A stretch of 64,000 nucleotides of DNA from an uncultured Cohaesibacter sp. (lineage in GTDB: Bacteria > Pseudomonadota > Alphaproteobacteria > Rhizobiales > Cohaesibacteraceae): positions 3,594,501-3,658,500 of the forward strand of contig NZ_OY782507.1 of NCBI RefSeq assembly GCF_963677725.1, written 5' to 3'. Numbering within the stretch: the first letter of the stretch is position 1; the number at the start of each line of letters is the position of its first letter. The translations under genes and the position numbers were made by a program. Of this stretch, positions 17,845 to 27,039 are shown one piece after another. The notes below the pieces were generated by a model. That model did no database searches and was not told the DNA's origin. It worked only from the letters and a program-made list of their open reading frames with translations.

Positions 17845-17871
17845 AGAGCCGCTTTGCGGCTCTTTTTTTTT
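17845..17871 (+). terminator. Strong intrinsic terminator without an annotated gene upstream
   Basis: AGAGCCGC/GCGGCTCT with a TTT loop and a run of about 10 T residues. It points to a short plus-strand transcript starting within the preceding 100-300 nt. Confidence 0.9.
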
Positions 17872-18311
17872 GGTGTCCTGATCGCCTGTTGATCGCTTGG
17901 AGATCGCGGGGGTGCTCGATCTGTTGTTCAAATGGGCGTGCTGGCTTTGGTTTGATTCGGCACAGATTGGCAAACTAAGGCCGCCGCGACATTGTTGCTT
18001 TGAATAGATGCCGGTGTTGATAGCCACTTTGTTGCCTGATTTCTGTCGCTTATGGAGAGGCTATTCCCCAATCAAGATGGAGAAAGGGTGCGCAGGGCAC
18101 GAATTGGTGGGCTGTTTTCACAGTATCTGCTAAGCTGTCTGCAGCTCCCGACAAGTGCCAGTTTCCGATCAAGGCCATGGCCTCTGTCAAGGACAAAAGC
18201 GGGATTGGCACGGTTTGTGCTTTGTATTTACGCAAATCACATTCTGTTGCATTGCCTGTTTGAAAATGACACAGCGATCATGCTAGGCAAGGCCAGACAT
18301 TTGGAGGTCAC

Positions 18312-18860
18312 ATGAGCGACAAACGTAGGCAGCATAAAAATACAAGCCCGGTCTCTTTCGGTGCCAAGCTGGCGGATTCCGATAGCTTTAAAACCCTGTT
18401 CCGGGATGGAATGGCCCTCGTTGAAGAGGCTGCCGATTATCTGGATGGCGAAGGCCGCGCCGAGGCGAAGAGCTTGCCCCGTGTTGCGTCGCTGGCCTAT
18501 GCGACCGAATCCATGCGCCTGACCACGCGCCTAATGCAGATGGCCTCTTGGCTTTTGCTGCAACGTGCTGTGAATGAAGGCGAAATGAGCGCCGAGCAGG
18601 CTGGTCAGGAAAAGAACAAAGTGCGCCTGCATGGGCTGACATCTGCCAAGGATGGCCCCGGTTGGGACGAATTGCCTTCCCGTTTGCGCGATTTGATCGA
18701 GCGCTCGCTTCATTTGCAAAAGCGCATCCGTCATCTTGATGACCTGATCTATACCAAGAAAGCGGCTGAGCCGGAAGCCGATGTTGAACAGAGCAATCCG
18801 GTTGGCGACCAGATTGGCATGATTGCCAACGCCTTTGCGATCCGGTCTTTGGCTGACTGA
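18312..18860 (+). CDS. rcdA: RcdA, regulator of CtrA degradation (DUF1465)
   Basis: 182-residue DUF1465 protein. In Caulobacter the family member RcdA is a proteolytic adaptor that delivers CtrA to ClpXP at the pole. Family features seen are the N-terminal SFGAKLADSDSFKTLFRDGMALVEEAADYLD and a central helical core ESMRLTTRLMQMASWLLLQRAV at about 69-90. The C-terminal part is variable and acidic. TGGAGG 5 nt before the ATG fixes the start. It is monocistronic with its own terminator. It is adjacent to a CtrA-like box, in line with feedback control, which is inferred. Confidence 0.87.
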   Translation: MSDKRRQHKNTSPVSFGAKLADSDSFKTLFRDGMALVEEAADYLDGEGRAEAKSLPRVASLAYATESMRLTTRLMQMASWLLLQRAVNEGEMSAEQAGQEKNKVRLHGLTSAKDGPGWDELPSRLRDLIERSLHLQKRIRHLDDLIYTKKAAEPEADVEQSNPVGDQIGMIANAFAIRSLAD

Positions 18861-18897
18861 TCGACGCCTCCAGACCGCTCCAGCTGTCTTGATGATG

Positions 18898-18935
18898 AAA
18901 AGCGAGTATCCCGCAAACAGGGTGCTCGCTTTTAT
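18898..18935 (+). terminator. Terminator of rcdA
   Basis: AAAAGCGAG/CTCGCTTTT outer stem with an inner CCC/GGG pairing and a trailing TTTATTG. It lies about 40 nt after the rcdA stop. Confidence 0.8.
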
Positions 18936-19025
18936 TGTGTCTCACTTCCGGATTCGATGCATGAAATGGCACCTGTAAAAGGTGCCCCAGATTGGAACAG
19001 AGGATGACGCATTCATGCGGGCAAT

Positions 19026-19053
19026 AAAAAACCCGGTGCCAAGCACCGGGTTT
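19026..19053 (-). terminator. Terminator of rpmE
   Basis: AACCCGGTGC/GCACCGGGTT stem with a short loop; on the minus strand it is followed by a T-run. It lies 25 nt past the rpmE stop. Confidence 0.9.
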
Positions 19054-19078
19054 GAAATTCGACCGTGTCGACTGGGAC

Positions 19079-19303
19079 TTATGAACCCAGAAAGCCGGAG
19101 AATTTGTCTTTGAAGCGAGACACGCGGCCGCCTTTGGTCAGCAGCTGGTTGTTGCCGCCGGTCCATGCTGGATGGGAAGATGGATCAATATCAAGGTTGA
19201 TCACGTCACCTTCGGAGCCATAGGTGGAGCGGGTTTCGAACTCGGTGCCATCGGTCATGACAACTTTGATCATGTGATAGTCTGGATGAAGGTCTTTTTT
19301 CAT
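19079..19303 (-). CDS. rpmE: 50S ribosomal protein L31
   Basis: 74 residues: [19 protein letters not shown], then the typical [13 protein letters not shown] and a basic tail. It lacks the four zinc-binding cysteines of the C+ form, so it is a zinc-independent L31, as is usual in this group. An ATG two codons earlier (19309) is in frame, but AAGGA is 8 nt before 19303 and only 2 nt before 19309, favouring 19303. A promoter with 17-bp spacing lies upstream. Confidence 0.95.
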   Translation of the reverse strand: MKKDLHPDYHMIKVVMTDGTEFETRSTYGSEGDVINLDIDPSSHPAWTGGNNQLLTKGGRVSRFKDKFSGFLGS

Positions 19304-19425
19304 TTTCATCGTCCTTAGCTTGGAACCGCGATGGCGCTCGCTCTGAGGCGTGCCGATCAGCGTGACCCAATAAATTAGGCTGCGGGCAGGCGAGGCCACA
19401 CAGCCATTATGATAATTTGAAGCAT

Positions 19426-19454
19426 CGTATAGCGCAGTGTGTTGCGATATACAA
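19426..19454 (-). promoter_or_regulatory. Predicted sigma-70 promoter of rpmE
   Basis: On the minus strand TTGTAT, 17-bp spacer, TATACG, ending about 120 bp before the rpmE start. It lies between the divergent rpmE and ABC exporter genes. Confidence 0.45.
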
Positions 19455-19550
19455 GCCTGTTGCTTATCTAGAGAGGGAAAAAGAAGCCTGACAGGTCGAT
19501 TTTTCCTTTCCATCCCGTTGCCCACAGCCTTTCCCCCGACAGGAGCAGTC

Positions 19551-21362
19551 ATGGCCAGAGAAGATGCCGCGTCCAAACCCCGTTTGCAGCCGCTTGTACG
19601 CCTTCTGCCCTATGCCTTGCGCTATCGGCGCATCGTGTCTCTGGCGATTCTGGCTTTGCTGGTGGCCTCGCTTGCGACGCTGTCTCTGCCGATTCTCGTT
19701 CGCGGGCTGGTGGACAAGGGATTGTCGCAGGACAATGTCACCTCCGTCGACAGCTATACCGGCTGGCTGATTCTTGCTGTGTTGGCGTTGGCGCTGGCCA
19801 GCGCGAGCCGCTACTATTTTGTCATCATTCTGGGTGAGCGGGTGGTCAATGATCTGAGGCGGGATGTGTTTGCCAAATTGACCAATTTGTCTCCTGCCTT
19901 TTTTGATCGGGTGCGCAGCGGCGAGATTGTCTCGCGATTGACGGCGGACGCGACCCAGATCAAGTCGGCAGTGGGGGCAAGTGCCTCAATGGCCTTGCGC
20001 AATATGCTGTTGTTCCTTGGGGCTGCGGTTATGATGGTGGTGACCAGCCCCCATATGTCGCTGATCGTGCTGGGGGCAATCCCCTTTATCGTGTTGCCGA
20101 TTGTCTTTCTTGGTCGCTGGGTGCGGCAAAAGCAGCGCTATGCGCAGGATCGACTGGCGGATAGCTCGGCTTTTGCGACCGAGGCGATTGGCGCGATGCG
20201 GATCTTGCAGGCCTTTACGCAGGAAGAGCGGGCCAATGCCTTCTTTGGCGATGCCATTGAGAAGGCCTTTGGCGCCGCGCGCCTGTCGGTGCGGGCGCGG
20301 GCGGTGCTGACCGCCTTTGCGATGTTTGTGATTTTTGCCTCCGTGGTCGGGGTGCTGTGGTATGCAGCCCAGGACGTCACTGCAGGACGTATTTCTGCCG
20401 GGCTTCTCAGCCAGTTCCTGATCTATTCGATCATGGCCGCAGCTGGTTTGGGGGGCTTGAGCGAGGTGTGGGGCGAAATATCGCAGGCTTCCGGCTCGGC
20501 GGAGCGCCTGTTTGAACTGCTCGATGAGGATGTTTCGATCCATTCGGTTGCCAATCCTGTCGCTTTGGAGGTCGGGGATCATCTCTCGGTCAGCTTTGAT
20601 CAAGTGGGATTTCATTATCCGCAGGCCGATCAGAGCCCGGTTCTGCATGATCTGTCCTTTAATATCAGCGAAGGGGAGACCGTTGCGATTGTCGGTCCGT
20701 CCGGGGCGGGCAAGACGACGATTTTCCAATTGCTGATGCGATTCTATGATCCCGGACAGGGGCAGATCCGACTTGGCTCGGTGCCGATTGATCAGCTTTC
20801 CTTGCAGGACTTGCGCTGCCATATCGCCCTTGTGCCGCAGGAGCCGGTGATCTTTGCCATGTCCATTGCGGACAATATCGCCATGGGCCGCTCGGATGCC
20901 ACCCGCGATGACATGATAGCTGCTGCCAAAGCGGCCCATGCGCATGATTTCATCGTCAATCTGCCCGATGGCTATGAGACGCTGGTGGGAGAGCGCGGTG
21001 TGACCCTGTCTGGCGGTCAGCGCCAACGCCTGGCCATTGCCCGCGCGATCCTCAAGGATGCGCCGATCCTGTTGCTGGATGAAGCAACCAGTGCGCTGGA
21101 TGCGGAAAGCGAGCGGTTTGTGCAGGCGGCGCTTGACGGAATGATGGTCGACCGGACCACCATTGTCATTGCCCATCGACTGGCAACGGTCAAGAAGGCC
21201 GACCGGATTTTGGTGCTGGATAATGGCCGTCTGGTGGAGCAGGGCGATCATGACAGCCTGATCCGCGAAGGCGGGCTCTATGCCCGACTGGCGAAATTGC
21301 AGTTTGGTACGGACGAAGAGACCGACACCAACGAAGAGATTGGCTCAGATCGGGCCATCTAA
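19551..21362 (+). CDS. ABC transporter, fused permease and ATPase (MsbA-like exporter)
   Basis: 603-residue half-transporter. The N-terminal 330 residues hold six membrane helices of the type-1 exporter fold. The ATPase half has Walker [10 protein letters not shown] (382-390), Q-loop VPQEPVIF, signature [14 protein letters not shown], Walker [13 protein letters not shown] and H-loop AHRL. It should work as a homodimer in the inner membrane, exporting lipid or a hydrophobic substrate; the substrate is not determinable. The frame extends upstream to 19437, but the ATG at 19551 with AGGAG upstream gives the conserved start. Confidence 0.92.
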   Translation: MAREDAASKPRLQPLVRLLPYALRYRRIVSLAILALLVASLATLSLPILVRGLVDKGLSQDNVTSVDSYTGWLILAVLALALASASRYYFVIILGERVVNDLRRDVFAKLTNLSPAFFDRVRSGEIVSRLTADATQIKSAVGASASMALRNMLLFLGAAVMMVVTSPHMSLIVLGAIPFIVLPIVFLGRWVRQKQRYAQDRLADSSAFATEAIGAMRILQAFTQEERANAFFGDAIEKAFGAARLSVRARAVLTAFAMFVIFASVVGVLWYAAQDVTAGRISAGLLSQFLIYSIMAAAGLGGLSEVWGEISQASGSAERLFELLDEDVSIHSVANPVALEVGDHLSVSFDQVGFHYPQADQSPVLHDLSFNISEGETVAIVGPSGAGKTTIFQLLMRFYDPGQGQIRLGSVPIDQLSLQDLRCHIALVPQEPVIFAMSIADNIAMGRSDATRDDMIAAAKAAHAHDFIVNLPDGYETLVGERGVTLSGGQRQRLAIARAILKDAPILLLDEATSALDAESERFVQAALDGMMVDRTTIVIAHRLATVKKADRILVLDNGRLVEQGDHDSLIREGGLYARLAKLQFGTDEETDTNEEIGSDRAI

Positions 21363-21412
21363 TTCCCACCTGAGCCGGTTACCCTGCCGAGCCGTTTACC
21401 CAGTGCGTTTGT

Positions 21413-22441
21413 TTAGCGCTGGGTCAGCTTCAGCTCGATGCGGCGGTTTTTGCGCAGGGATTCGTCGTCGTCGCCTTCTTCCAACGGCTGGAATTCACCA
21501 AAGCCTGCGGCGACGAGGCGATTGGGTGGTACACCTTTGGAAATCAGATATTTGACCACCGAGATAGCGCGGGCCGCGGACAATTCCCAGTTGGAGGGGA
21601 AGCGGGCGCTGTTGATGGGGCGATTGTCGGTGTGACCGTCGATGCGCAGCACCCAGTCAATTTCTGGCGGGATGTCGGCGCTCAACTCCAGAATGGCTTC
21701 TGCCAAGCGGTCCAGTTCCTGCTCGCCTTCGGCCTTCATCCGCTCCCCACCTGAGGGGAACAAAACTTCGGACTGGAAGACAAAGCGGTCGCCGACGACG
21801 CGAATGTCAGAGCGCTGGGACAGGATCTCACGCAGGCGGCCAAAGAAGTCCGAACGATACCGGTTCAGCTCCTGCACGCGCTGGGCCAGTGCCACATTGA
21901 GGCGTTTGCCAAGGCTGGCAATCTTGGTCTGGCTTTCGCGGTCGCGTTTCTCCGAGGCTTCAAGCGCATCTTCCAGGGCTCCGATCTGGCGGCGCAGGGC
22001 CGAGATTTGCTGGTTGAGCAGCTCCACTTGGGCTAGGGCGCGCTGGGAAATGACTTTTTCGCCTTCCAGTGCCTTGGTCAGAGAGGCAATCTGGCCACCG
22101 GCAGTGTCCTTGTCACCAGCCTGATTTTCCAATTGCATCAGCAGCCGCTCGCGCGAGGCTTCGGCACTTGAAAGGCTTGCCTGCATGCTGAGCAAGGAAC
22201 TTTCGAGATCCCGGTTGCCTGCGCGTTCAAGGGCCAGCAATTCGGTCAGTTCCGCAATCTGGCTGTTCAGGCGGTTCAAGACCGTGTCCTTGCCGGAAAT
22301 TTCCTGACTGAGGAAGAATTGCGCCACCATGAAAACGGTGAGCAGGAAGATCAGCACCAGCAACAGTGTCGCCATAGCATCGACGAAGCCGGGCCAGTAA
22401 TCGGCTCTTGGTTCGGTGCGGCGATTTCGGGACAGACCCAT
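21413..22441 (-). CDS. MotB/OmpA-like peptidoglycan-binding protein with coiled coil
   Basis: 342 residues. One membrane helix at about 20-42 (FVDAMATLLLVLIFLLTVFM, with the MotB-like Asp at its start) is followed by about 140 residues of coiled coil. A C-terminal OmpA/MotB domain begins near 235 and includes LRIDGHTDNRPI and NWELSAARAISVVKYL, which bind peptidoglycan. It pairs with the MotA/TolQ-like gene immediately upstream on the same strand. No flagellar genes are near, so the pair probably energises an envelope process rather than a flagellar motor. Confidence 0.9.
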   Translation of the reverse strand: MGLSRNRRTEPRADYWPGFVDAMATLLLVLIFLLTVFMVAQFFLSQEISGKDTVLNRLNSQIAELTELLALERAGNRDLESSLLSMQASLSSAEASRERLLMQLENQAGDKDTAGGQIASLTKALEGEKVISQRALAQVELLNQQISALRRQIGALEDALEASEKRDRESQTKIASLGKRLNVALAQRVQELNRYRSDFFGRLREILSQRSDIRVVGDRFVFQSEVLFPSGGERMKAEGEQELDRLAEAILELSADIPPEIDWVLRIDGHTDNRPINSARFPSNWELSAARAISVVKYLISKGVPPNRLVAAGFGEFQPLEEGDDDESLRKNRRIELKLTQR

Positions 22442-22544
22442 GTCAGTGCCTCATTGCTTGGCGTAGATATGTTTGGCTTTTGTCTGGCCCGAATGGTCAG
22501 GCCAGTGGAGGGCAGAAGGCCCCATAATGTTCTCAAAGTCTGTG

Positions 22545-23570
22545 TCAGCTTCGCGGTGGTGTCGACAAGACCGTGTTGAGTTTGGACAGCAACTGCTTGA
22601 TTTCTTCCTGCTGGGTGGCCTGTTGATCGGCCCATTCGCGCATCAATTCCTGCTCGGAGCGCAAATGGCCAACCAGACCCTGAATGCCTTCGGCCAGATT
22701 GGCCATGGCGCTGGTTGCATTGCGATCTGAGCCTGCATTCGCTTCGCGCCCGACCTTGTCCATCTTGGCGGACAATTGTTCAAGGACGGAGACCAGCTGG
22801 GCATTGTCGCCATTATCAAGGGCGTCTGCATAGCCATTTTCCAGATCTTCGATGCGGATGTCGGTGACGGTGGAAAGCCAGTCTTCAAGGTTGGTGAAGA
22901 AGCGGGTCTGGGCCTGGCTGGCCTGAAGATCCAGAAAGCCCAGAACGAGGGATCCCGAGAGACCGAATAAAGAGGACGAGAAGGCGGTGCCCATGCCCTG
23001 CAACGGGGCTTCAAGGCCTGCCTTGAGATCTTCAAAGATCACGCCAACATCGGACGATGCAACCGAAAGGGAGCGAATGACGTCGCCGACCGAGCTTACG
23101 GTTTGCAGCAAGCCCCAGAAGGTGCCCAGCAGGCCGAGAAAGACCAGAAGGCCGGTCAGGTAGCGCGAAATGTCGCGGGCTTCGTCCAGACGCATGCCGA
23201 CAGAATCAAGGATGGATCGCATCGTCGAGGTGTTGATCGCCATGCGTCCGACGCGATCACCCAACAGGGTCGCCATGGGCGCCAGCAGGATCGGCGGGCG
23301 GGAAACCTCGAGCCCCGGATCGCCGAGGCGGAAATTATTGACCCATTTGACTTCGCGGAACAGGCGTACCACCTGTCGCAGTGCAAGGAAAATCCCCACC
23401 GCCAACACCACAAAGATCATTGCGTTGAGCAGCGGGTTGCTCCAGAAGGCGTCCAGAATCTGCCGATAGAGAATCAGGGGCACAAAGGCGGCTGCGCCGA
23501 TGAAGATGAGCATGCGCCACAAATAACGCTGTGGACTTGCGAGCTTGTAAGGATCCATTTCGCTGGTCAT
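22545..23570 (-). CDS. MotA/TolQ/ExbB-like proton-channel family protein
   Basis: 341 residues with two N-terminal membrane helices (MLIFIGAAAFVPLILY and AMIFVVLAVGIFLAL). Further helices around 140-215 contain the TolQ/MotA signature TGLLVFLGLLGTFWGLLQTVSSVG. The C-terminal third is a cytoplasmic or periplasmic helical tail. The in-frame start MTSEMDPYKL at 23570 is preferred over the 35-residue extension upstream, which is not membrane-like. The partner MotB-like gene follows 103 nt downstream. Imperfect 15-bp tandem repeats lie about 135 bp upstream. Confidence 0.88.
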   Translation of the reverse strand: MTSEMDPYKLASPQRYLWRMLIFIGAAAFVPLILYRQILDAFWSNPLLNAMIFVVLAVGIFLALRQVVRLFREVKWVNNFRLGDPGLEVSRPPILLAPMATLLGDRVGRMAINTSTMRSILDSVGMRLDEARDISRYLTGLLVFLGLLGTFWGLLQTVSSVGDVIRSLSVASSDVGVIFEDLKAGLEAPLQGMGTAFSSSLFGLSGSLVLGFLDLQASQAQTRFFTNLEDWLSTVTDIRIEDLENGYADALDNGDNAQLVSVLEQLSAKMDKVGREANAGSDRNATSAMANLAEGIQGLVGHLRSEQELMREWADQQATQQEEIKQLLSKLNTVLSTPPRS

Positions 23571-23703
23571 CATCCGTCTGTTCTGGTTGCACAAAAAGAG
23601 AGGTCCGCAAGCCCAAGATGGGTCGACTGTGTCAGGTGAGACCCTTTCATTCCCGGAAACAGACGCTTCCAACAAACAAGGTCACCCCGACATGCCGTTT
23701 GGC

Positions 23704-23749
23704 ACGAAACCCACTTCTCGCGAAACCACTTACCGCGAAACCATGTCGG
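23704..23749. repeat. Three imperfect 15-bp tandem repeats
   Basis: Units around ACGAAACCCACTTCTC, GCGAAACCACTTACC and GCGAAACCATGTCGG follow each other directly. They lie about 135 bp before the MotA-like start and after the suhB terminator, a position suited to regulator binding. Confidence 0.55.
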
Positions 23750-23851
23750 AATGGTGATGCAGAGCGCCTTTCCATCATGGTTACTAAGGACATTGCCCAA
23801 TTTCCCCGCGAAGGGAAAGGGCTTTTATGATTTATTTGCCATGTCGGCGTG

Positions 23852-23889
23852 CAAAAGAAAAGGCGCGGTGCATTTCATTGCACCGCGCC
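23852..23889 (-). terminator. Terminator of efp-suhB
   Basis: Perfect 11-bp stem GGCGCGGTGCA/TGCACCGCGCC with a 6-nt loop, followed on the minus strand by TTTTCTTTT. Confidence 0.92.
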
Positions 23890-23940
23890 CGAAGGATCTT
23901 CTTTTTGGCATGCGTGGGCAGACGCTGCCCGCTTTTTCGG

Positions 23941-24744
23941 TCAGGCCTGAGCCTGCTTGGGTTGATCAAGTAGCTTTTTCAGGCGCATGCGGATCATCTC
24001 GTTGCCTGCGATCACCGAGCCGTTTTCCAGCATCGCATCGCCACCATGGATGTCGGTCACAAAACCACCGGCTTCGCGGATCAACAGGATGCCTGCGGCA
24101 ATGTCCCAGGCATTGAGATATTCTTCAAAGTGGCCATCAAGACGCCCTGCGGCGACATAGGCGAGCTGCAAGGCAGCCGATCCCATGCCGCGGACGCCAG
24201 CTGCTTCGCCCATAATGGTTTCCAATTTGCCAATGTAGGACTTGTGCTTGCCGCGGCCCAGATGCAACACGCCAGTGCCAATCACACAATCGTGGATGTC
24301 ATCACGGGCAGCAACGCGCATGCGGCGGTCGTTATAGAAGGCGCCACGGCCGCGTTCGGCGGTGAACAGATCATCGGTGGCTGGATTGTAAATCACCGCA
24401 GCAACGATGCGGCCTTCATGCTCCAGCGCAATGGAAATGGAGAAGAATGGGATGCCATGCAGGAAATTGGTGGTGCCATCAAGCGGATCGATAATCCAGC
24501 GGTGGCTTTTGTCAACGCCTTCCACCGTGCCGCCTTCTTCCATCAGGAAGCCGAAATTCGGGCGCGCTTTCTGCAGTTCCATGCGAATGGTCTTCTCTGC
24601 CTGCATGTCTGCGTTGGATACGAAGTCGCCCGGCCCCTTGCGGGAGACCTGCAGATTTTCCAGTTCGCCAAAGTCGCGGGCGAGGCGGCGGCCTGCCTTG
24701 AGGGCGGCTTGGGTCATGACATTGAGAAGGGCTGAGCGGGCCAT
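23941..24744 (-). CDS. suhB: Inositol-1-monophosphatase family protein (SuhB)
   Basis: 267-residue Mg-dependent phosphatase. It has the metal-binding Glu pair in LMEEGG (69-70), motif DPLDGTTNF (from Asp86) and the C-terminal WDIAAGILLIREAGG. It hydrolyses inositol monophosphate; in E. coli the homologue also joins the rRNA antitermination complex. The ATG at 24744 gives the standard N-terminus, and the longer reading to 24786 does not. It lies downstream of efp on the same strand with a 180-nt gap. Confidence 0.93.
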   Translation of the reverse strand: MARSALLNVMTQAALKAGRRLARDFGELENLQVSRKGPGDFVSNADMQAEKTIRMELQKARPNFGFLMEEGGTVEGVDKSHRWIIDPLDGTTNFLHGIPFFSISIALEHEGRIVAAVIYNPATDDLFTAERGRGAFYNDRRMRVAARDDIHDCVIGTGVLHLGRGKHKSYIGKLETIMGEAAGVRGMGSAALQLAYVAAGRLDGHFEEYLNAWDIAAGILLIREAGGFVTDIHGGDAMLENGSVIAGNEMIRMRLKKLLDQPKQAQA

Positions 24745-24925
24745 GGGTCGTGTGTCCTGGGTGGCTGGCATCCCGACACGGGCCACGGATTGGCCGGTCG
24801 GCTGCGGATAAATTGAAAGGACGTGCAGGTGATCTTTCGAACGCCAACACGTCTTTAAAGGCTGCCAAAAAGGCTGTCAGGCCGCCGCGCAGGCTTGCGC
24901 GTGGCCGGGATAAGAGCAGGGCTGA

Positions 24926-25489
24926 TCAGTCTGCACGCTTGATGTAGGTGATTTCGTTGGTGTCGACCACGATTTTCTCACCCACGGAGATGAAGGGAGG
25001 CACCATGCAGCGCACGCCATTGTCCATCATGGCTGGCTTGTAGGAAGAAGACTGGGTCTGTCCCTTGATATGGGGCTCGGTGTCGGTGACTTCGAGGACC
25101 ACCTGATCAGGCAGCTGAATGCCGATCGGGCGCTCTTCGTGCAGCTCAACAACCACTGGCATGCCGTCCTGAAGGAAGGCTGCGCGTTCGCCAACAAAGT
25201 CTTTGTTCAGTTCCAGCTGCTCGTAGCTTTCGGTGTCCATGAAGACCAGATTGTCTCCTTCTTCATAGAGGAACGTGAAGTCTTTTTGTTCAAGGCGAAT
25301 GCGTTCGACCGTTTCGGTGGCGCGGAAGCGTTCGTTGAGCTTGCGACCGTCAATCAGGTTTTTCAGTTCAACCTGCGCGAAGGCACCGCCTTTGCCGGGT
25401 TTCACGGCATTGATTTTAACTGCAACCCAGATCGTGCCTTGATGCTCGATCACATTGCCAGGACGGATATCGTTACCATTGATCTTCAT
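24926..25489 (-). CDS. efp: Translation elongation factor P
   Basis: 187 residues with the three-barrel EF-P layout: KOW-like start [20 protein letters not shown], modifiable Lys33 in the KPGKGGAF loop, middle OB domain and C-terminal [19 protein letters not shown] rescues ribosomes stalled at polyproline. The Lys/Gly loop suggests beta-lysylation by EpmA, whose gene is not in this window. Polyproline clients such as the Pro-rich TolA are nearby in the genome. Confidence 0.96.
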   Translation of the reverse strand: MKINGNDIRPGNVIEHQGTIWVAVKINAVKPGKGGAFAQVELKNLIDGRKLNERFRATETVERIRLEQKDFTFLYEEGDNLVFMDTESYEQLELNKDFVGERAAFLQDGMPVVVELHEERPIGIQLPDQVVLEVTDTEPHIKGQTQSSSYKPAMMDNGVRCMVPPFISVGEKIVVDTNEITYIKRAD

Positions 25490-25738
25490 AACTAGCCATC
25501 TTGCTGACAGGATGCGGACACAAATGGTTGCTGCGATCCTGTGTCATTTGAAAGGATGATAGGCGCCCGGCCAAGACGGAATAGTCTCAGCACGCGGGCA
25601 GGTGCCTTCTAGGACCATATTCACGGGCGATTTGCAAGGCTTTTGGCAGCTTTTTCGGCGCAAAACTGCCAGATTGCAGCTTTCTGACGACACAATGGGG
25701 GGACGTGATCCGTTGCAAAAGGCTTGGATAGCCCATTC

Positions 25739-26911
25739 TCAAGGCTGTTGTGTCTTTGGTTGTGTCTTGGATTCTGGCTTGGAATTTGGCTTGGTTTGTG
25801 TCTTGGGCATTGGCGTCCAATGGGTCGCGTGCTGGATGGATTTCAGGGCCTTTTCCTTGTCTGCGTTGGGCAGCTTCTGGAAGAAAGCTTCAAGCCAGTC
25901 ATCATTCAGGCCAGCCCGCTTGGAGAGCAGATAATAGCGGGCCGCCTTGACCGGATCAGGCGGGCTATCAAAGCCTTGGGCGAGGATGCGGGCAAGGCGA
26001 TTCTGGGCAATAACATGGCCTGCATTGGCCGCCTGCTCAATCCAGGCCTGGGCTGCGCCATAATCCTTTTTCACCCCGCGCCCCTTGAAGAGCATAAGGC
26101 CATATTCCAGTTGGGCGTCGGTAAAGCCATTTTGCGCCGCTTTATGCATCCAATAGCTGGCCTGTTCGAGATTGGGGACGGGGAACAGGTTAGACTGATA
26201 CAAGGTCGCCAACGCATATTGGGAATCGGCAAGGCCCTGCTTGGCGGACTTGGTGAAGAGATCAAGCGCGCGCGTCACGTCGCGGCGCACGTGCTGCCCC
26301 TGCAACGCCATATAGGCAAGATTGAACTGTGCGTTTTTCTGTCCACTATCCGCCGCCTTGGTGAAGAGTTCTGCGGCTTTTTTGATGTTTTTCTCGACGC
26401 CACGGCCACGGGCATAGAGCAGGCCGAGGGAGAATTGCGCTTCGGGGTCGCCCTTGTCGGCGGCCAGCTGGAACCAGTTGGCGGCTTCTTTCACATCCTG
26501 CGGGACGCCCTGACCGTTGAGATAGAGTTCGCCGAGCAGGGTCATGGCAGAACGCTCTCCACCGGAGGCCAGCTTGGTGGCCAGATCGAATGCCGAAAGG
26601 TAATAGCCGCGCTGATAGGCTGCATAGGCAAGGCCCGGAGAGAGCTTCAGTTCTGGCAGATTGAAAGGATTGTTGCCGTCATTGGGTGAGACGACGCGGT
26701 TGCCGGTAAAGGTGCCTGCATCCGCTTCCTCGACGCTGGTGGTGGCGTTGGCAATCGACTTGTCCGGGGTGATCGATTTGATCGCACCGTTGCCTTCGGC
26801 ACTGGCTCCGGCGCTGATGAGGGACAGGCTGGCCGCCAGCAACACGTGGGACAGTTTGAAAGGGCTGTGCATCCGGCGGATGGGTTTGGCACGATCGAGC
26901 GTTACAGTCAC
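25739..26911 (-). CDS. Secreted Sel1-like repeat protein
   Basis: 390 residues. The N-terminal signal (HVLLAASLSLISAGASA) follows a long basic stretch. At least six Sel1 repeats run from about 130 to 345, with units such as AMTLLGELYLNGQGVPQDVKEA and AQFSLGLLYARGRGVEKNIKKA. The last 30 residues are a Lys/Pro/Thr/Gln-rich tail. Sel1 proteins are solenoid scaffolds in the envelope. I choose GTG 26911 because AGGA sits 5-6 nt upstream. An ATG at 26872 would give a shorter signal but has no ribosome-binding site, and TTG 26923 is less likely. The partner is unknown. Confidence 0.85.
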   Translation of the reverse strand: MTVTLDRAKPIRRMHSPFKLSHVLLAASLSLISAGASAEGNGAIKSITPDKSIANATTSVEEADAGTFTGNRVVSPNDGNNPFNLPELKLSPGLAYAAYQRGYYLSAFDLATKLASGGERSAMTLLGELYLNGQGVPQDVKEAANWFQLAADKGDPEAQFSLGLLYARGRGVEKNIKKAAELFTKAADSGQKNAQFNLAYMALQGQHVRRDVTRALDLFTKSAKQGLADSQYALATLYQSNLFPVPNLEQASYWMHKAAQNGFTDAQLEYGLMLFKGRGVKKDYGAAQAWIEQAANAGHVIAQNRLARILAQGFDSPPDPVKAARYYLLSKRAGLNDDWLEAFFQKLPNADKEKALKSIQHATHWTPMPKTQTKPNSKPESKTQPKTQQP

Positions 26912-27039
26912 ACGAATCCTCAATGGTTCATTCTGTCAGATTTGCAGGAAACGGAAATGGCCATTCTGCATAGGAGTTTGGCCATTCTGTGGTCTCAGGT
27001 GGTTTGGCGCAAAAGGGCCTTTGCGCTGGCAAGCAGCCC

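Larger units (their letters stand above)
17444..18311. other. Long intergenic interval before rcdA
   Basis: About 870 bp, the longest gene-free stretch in the window. Contents: a CtrA-like box (17741-17755), a possible mini-gene of 15 codons (17791-17838), a strong terminator (17845-17871) and the rcdA ribosome-binding site TGGAGG at 18301-18306. A 65-codon minus-strand frame at 17532-17729 with a basic C-terminus has no ribosome-binding site and is unrecognised. The remaining open frames do not look coding. Confidence 0.6.
23571..23940. other. Intergenic region between suhB and the MotA-like gene
   Basis: About 370 bp, both neighbours on the minus strand. It holds the suhB 3' region with a strong terminator at 23852-23889, three imperfect 15-bp tandem repeats at 23704-23749, and the MotA-like gene's leader. 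No gene seen. Confidence 0.6.

Noticed and set aside
18052-18315. 87-codon plus-strand frame that overlaps the rcdA start by 4 nt
   Set aside because: The ATGA overlap is suggestive of coupling, but there is no ribosome-binding site, composition is not protein-like, and the opposite strand is equally open.
23852-23940. suhB/mmgR-type small RNA near suhB
   Set aside because: The hairpin with T-run after suhB is well explained as its terminator, and I cannot match the conserved unpaired element of that RNA from memory.
25724-26689. 321-codon plus-strand open frame opposite the Sel1-repeat gene
   Set aside because: Its periodic pattern is the reverse complement of the Sel1 repeats; no start signal.
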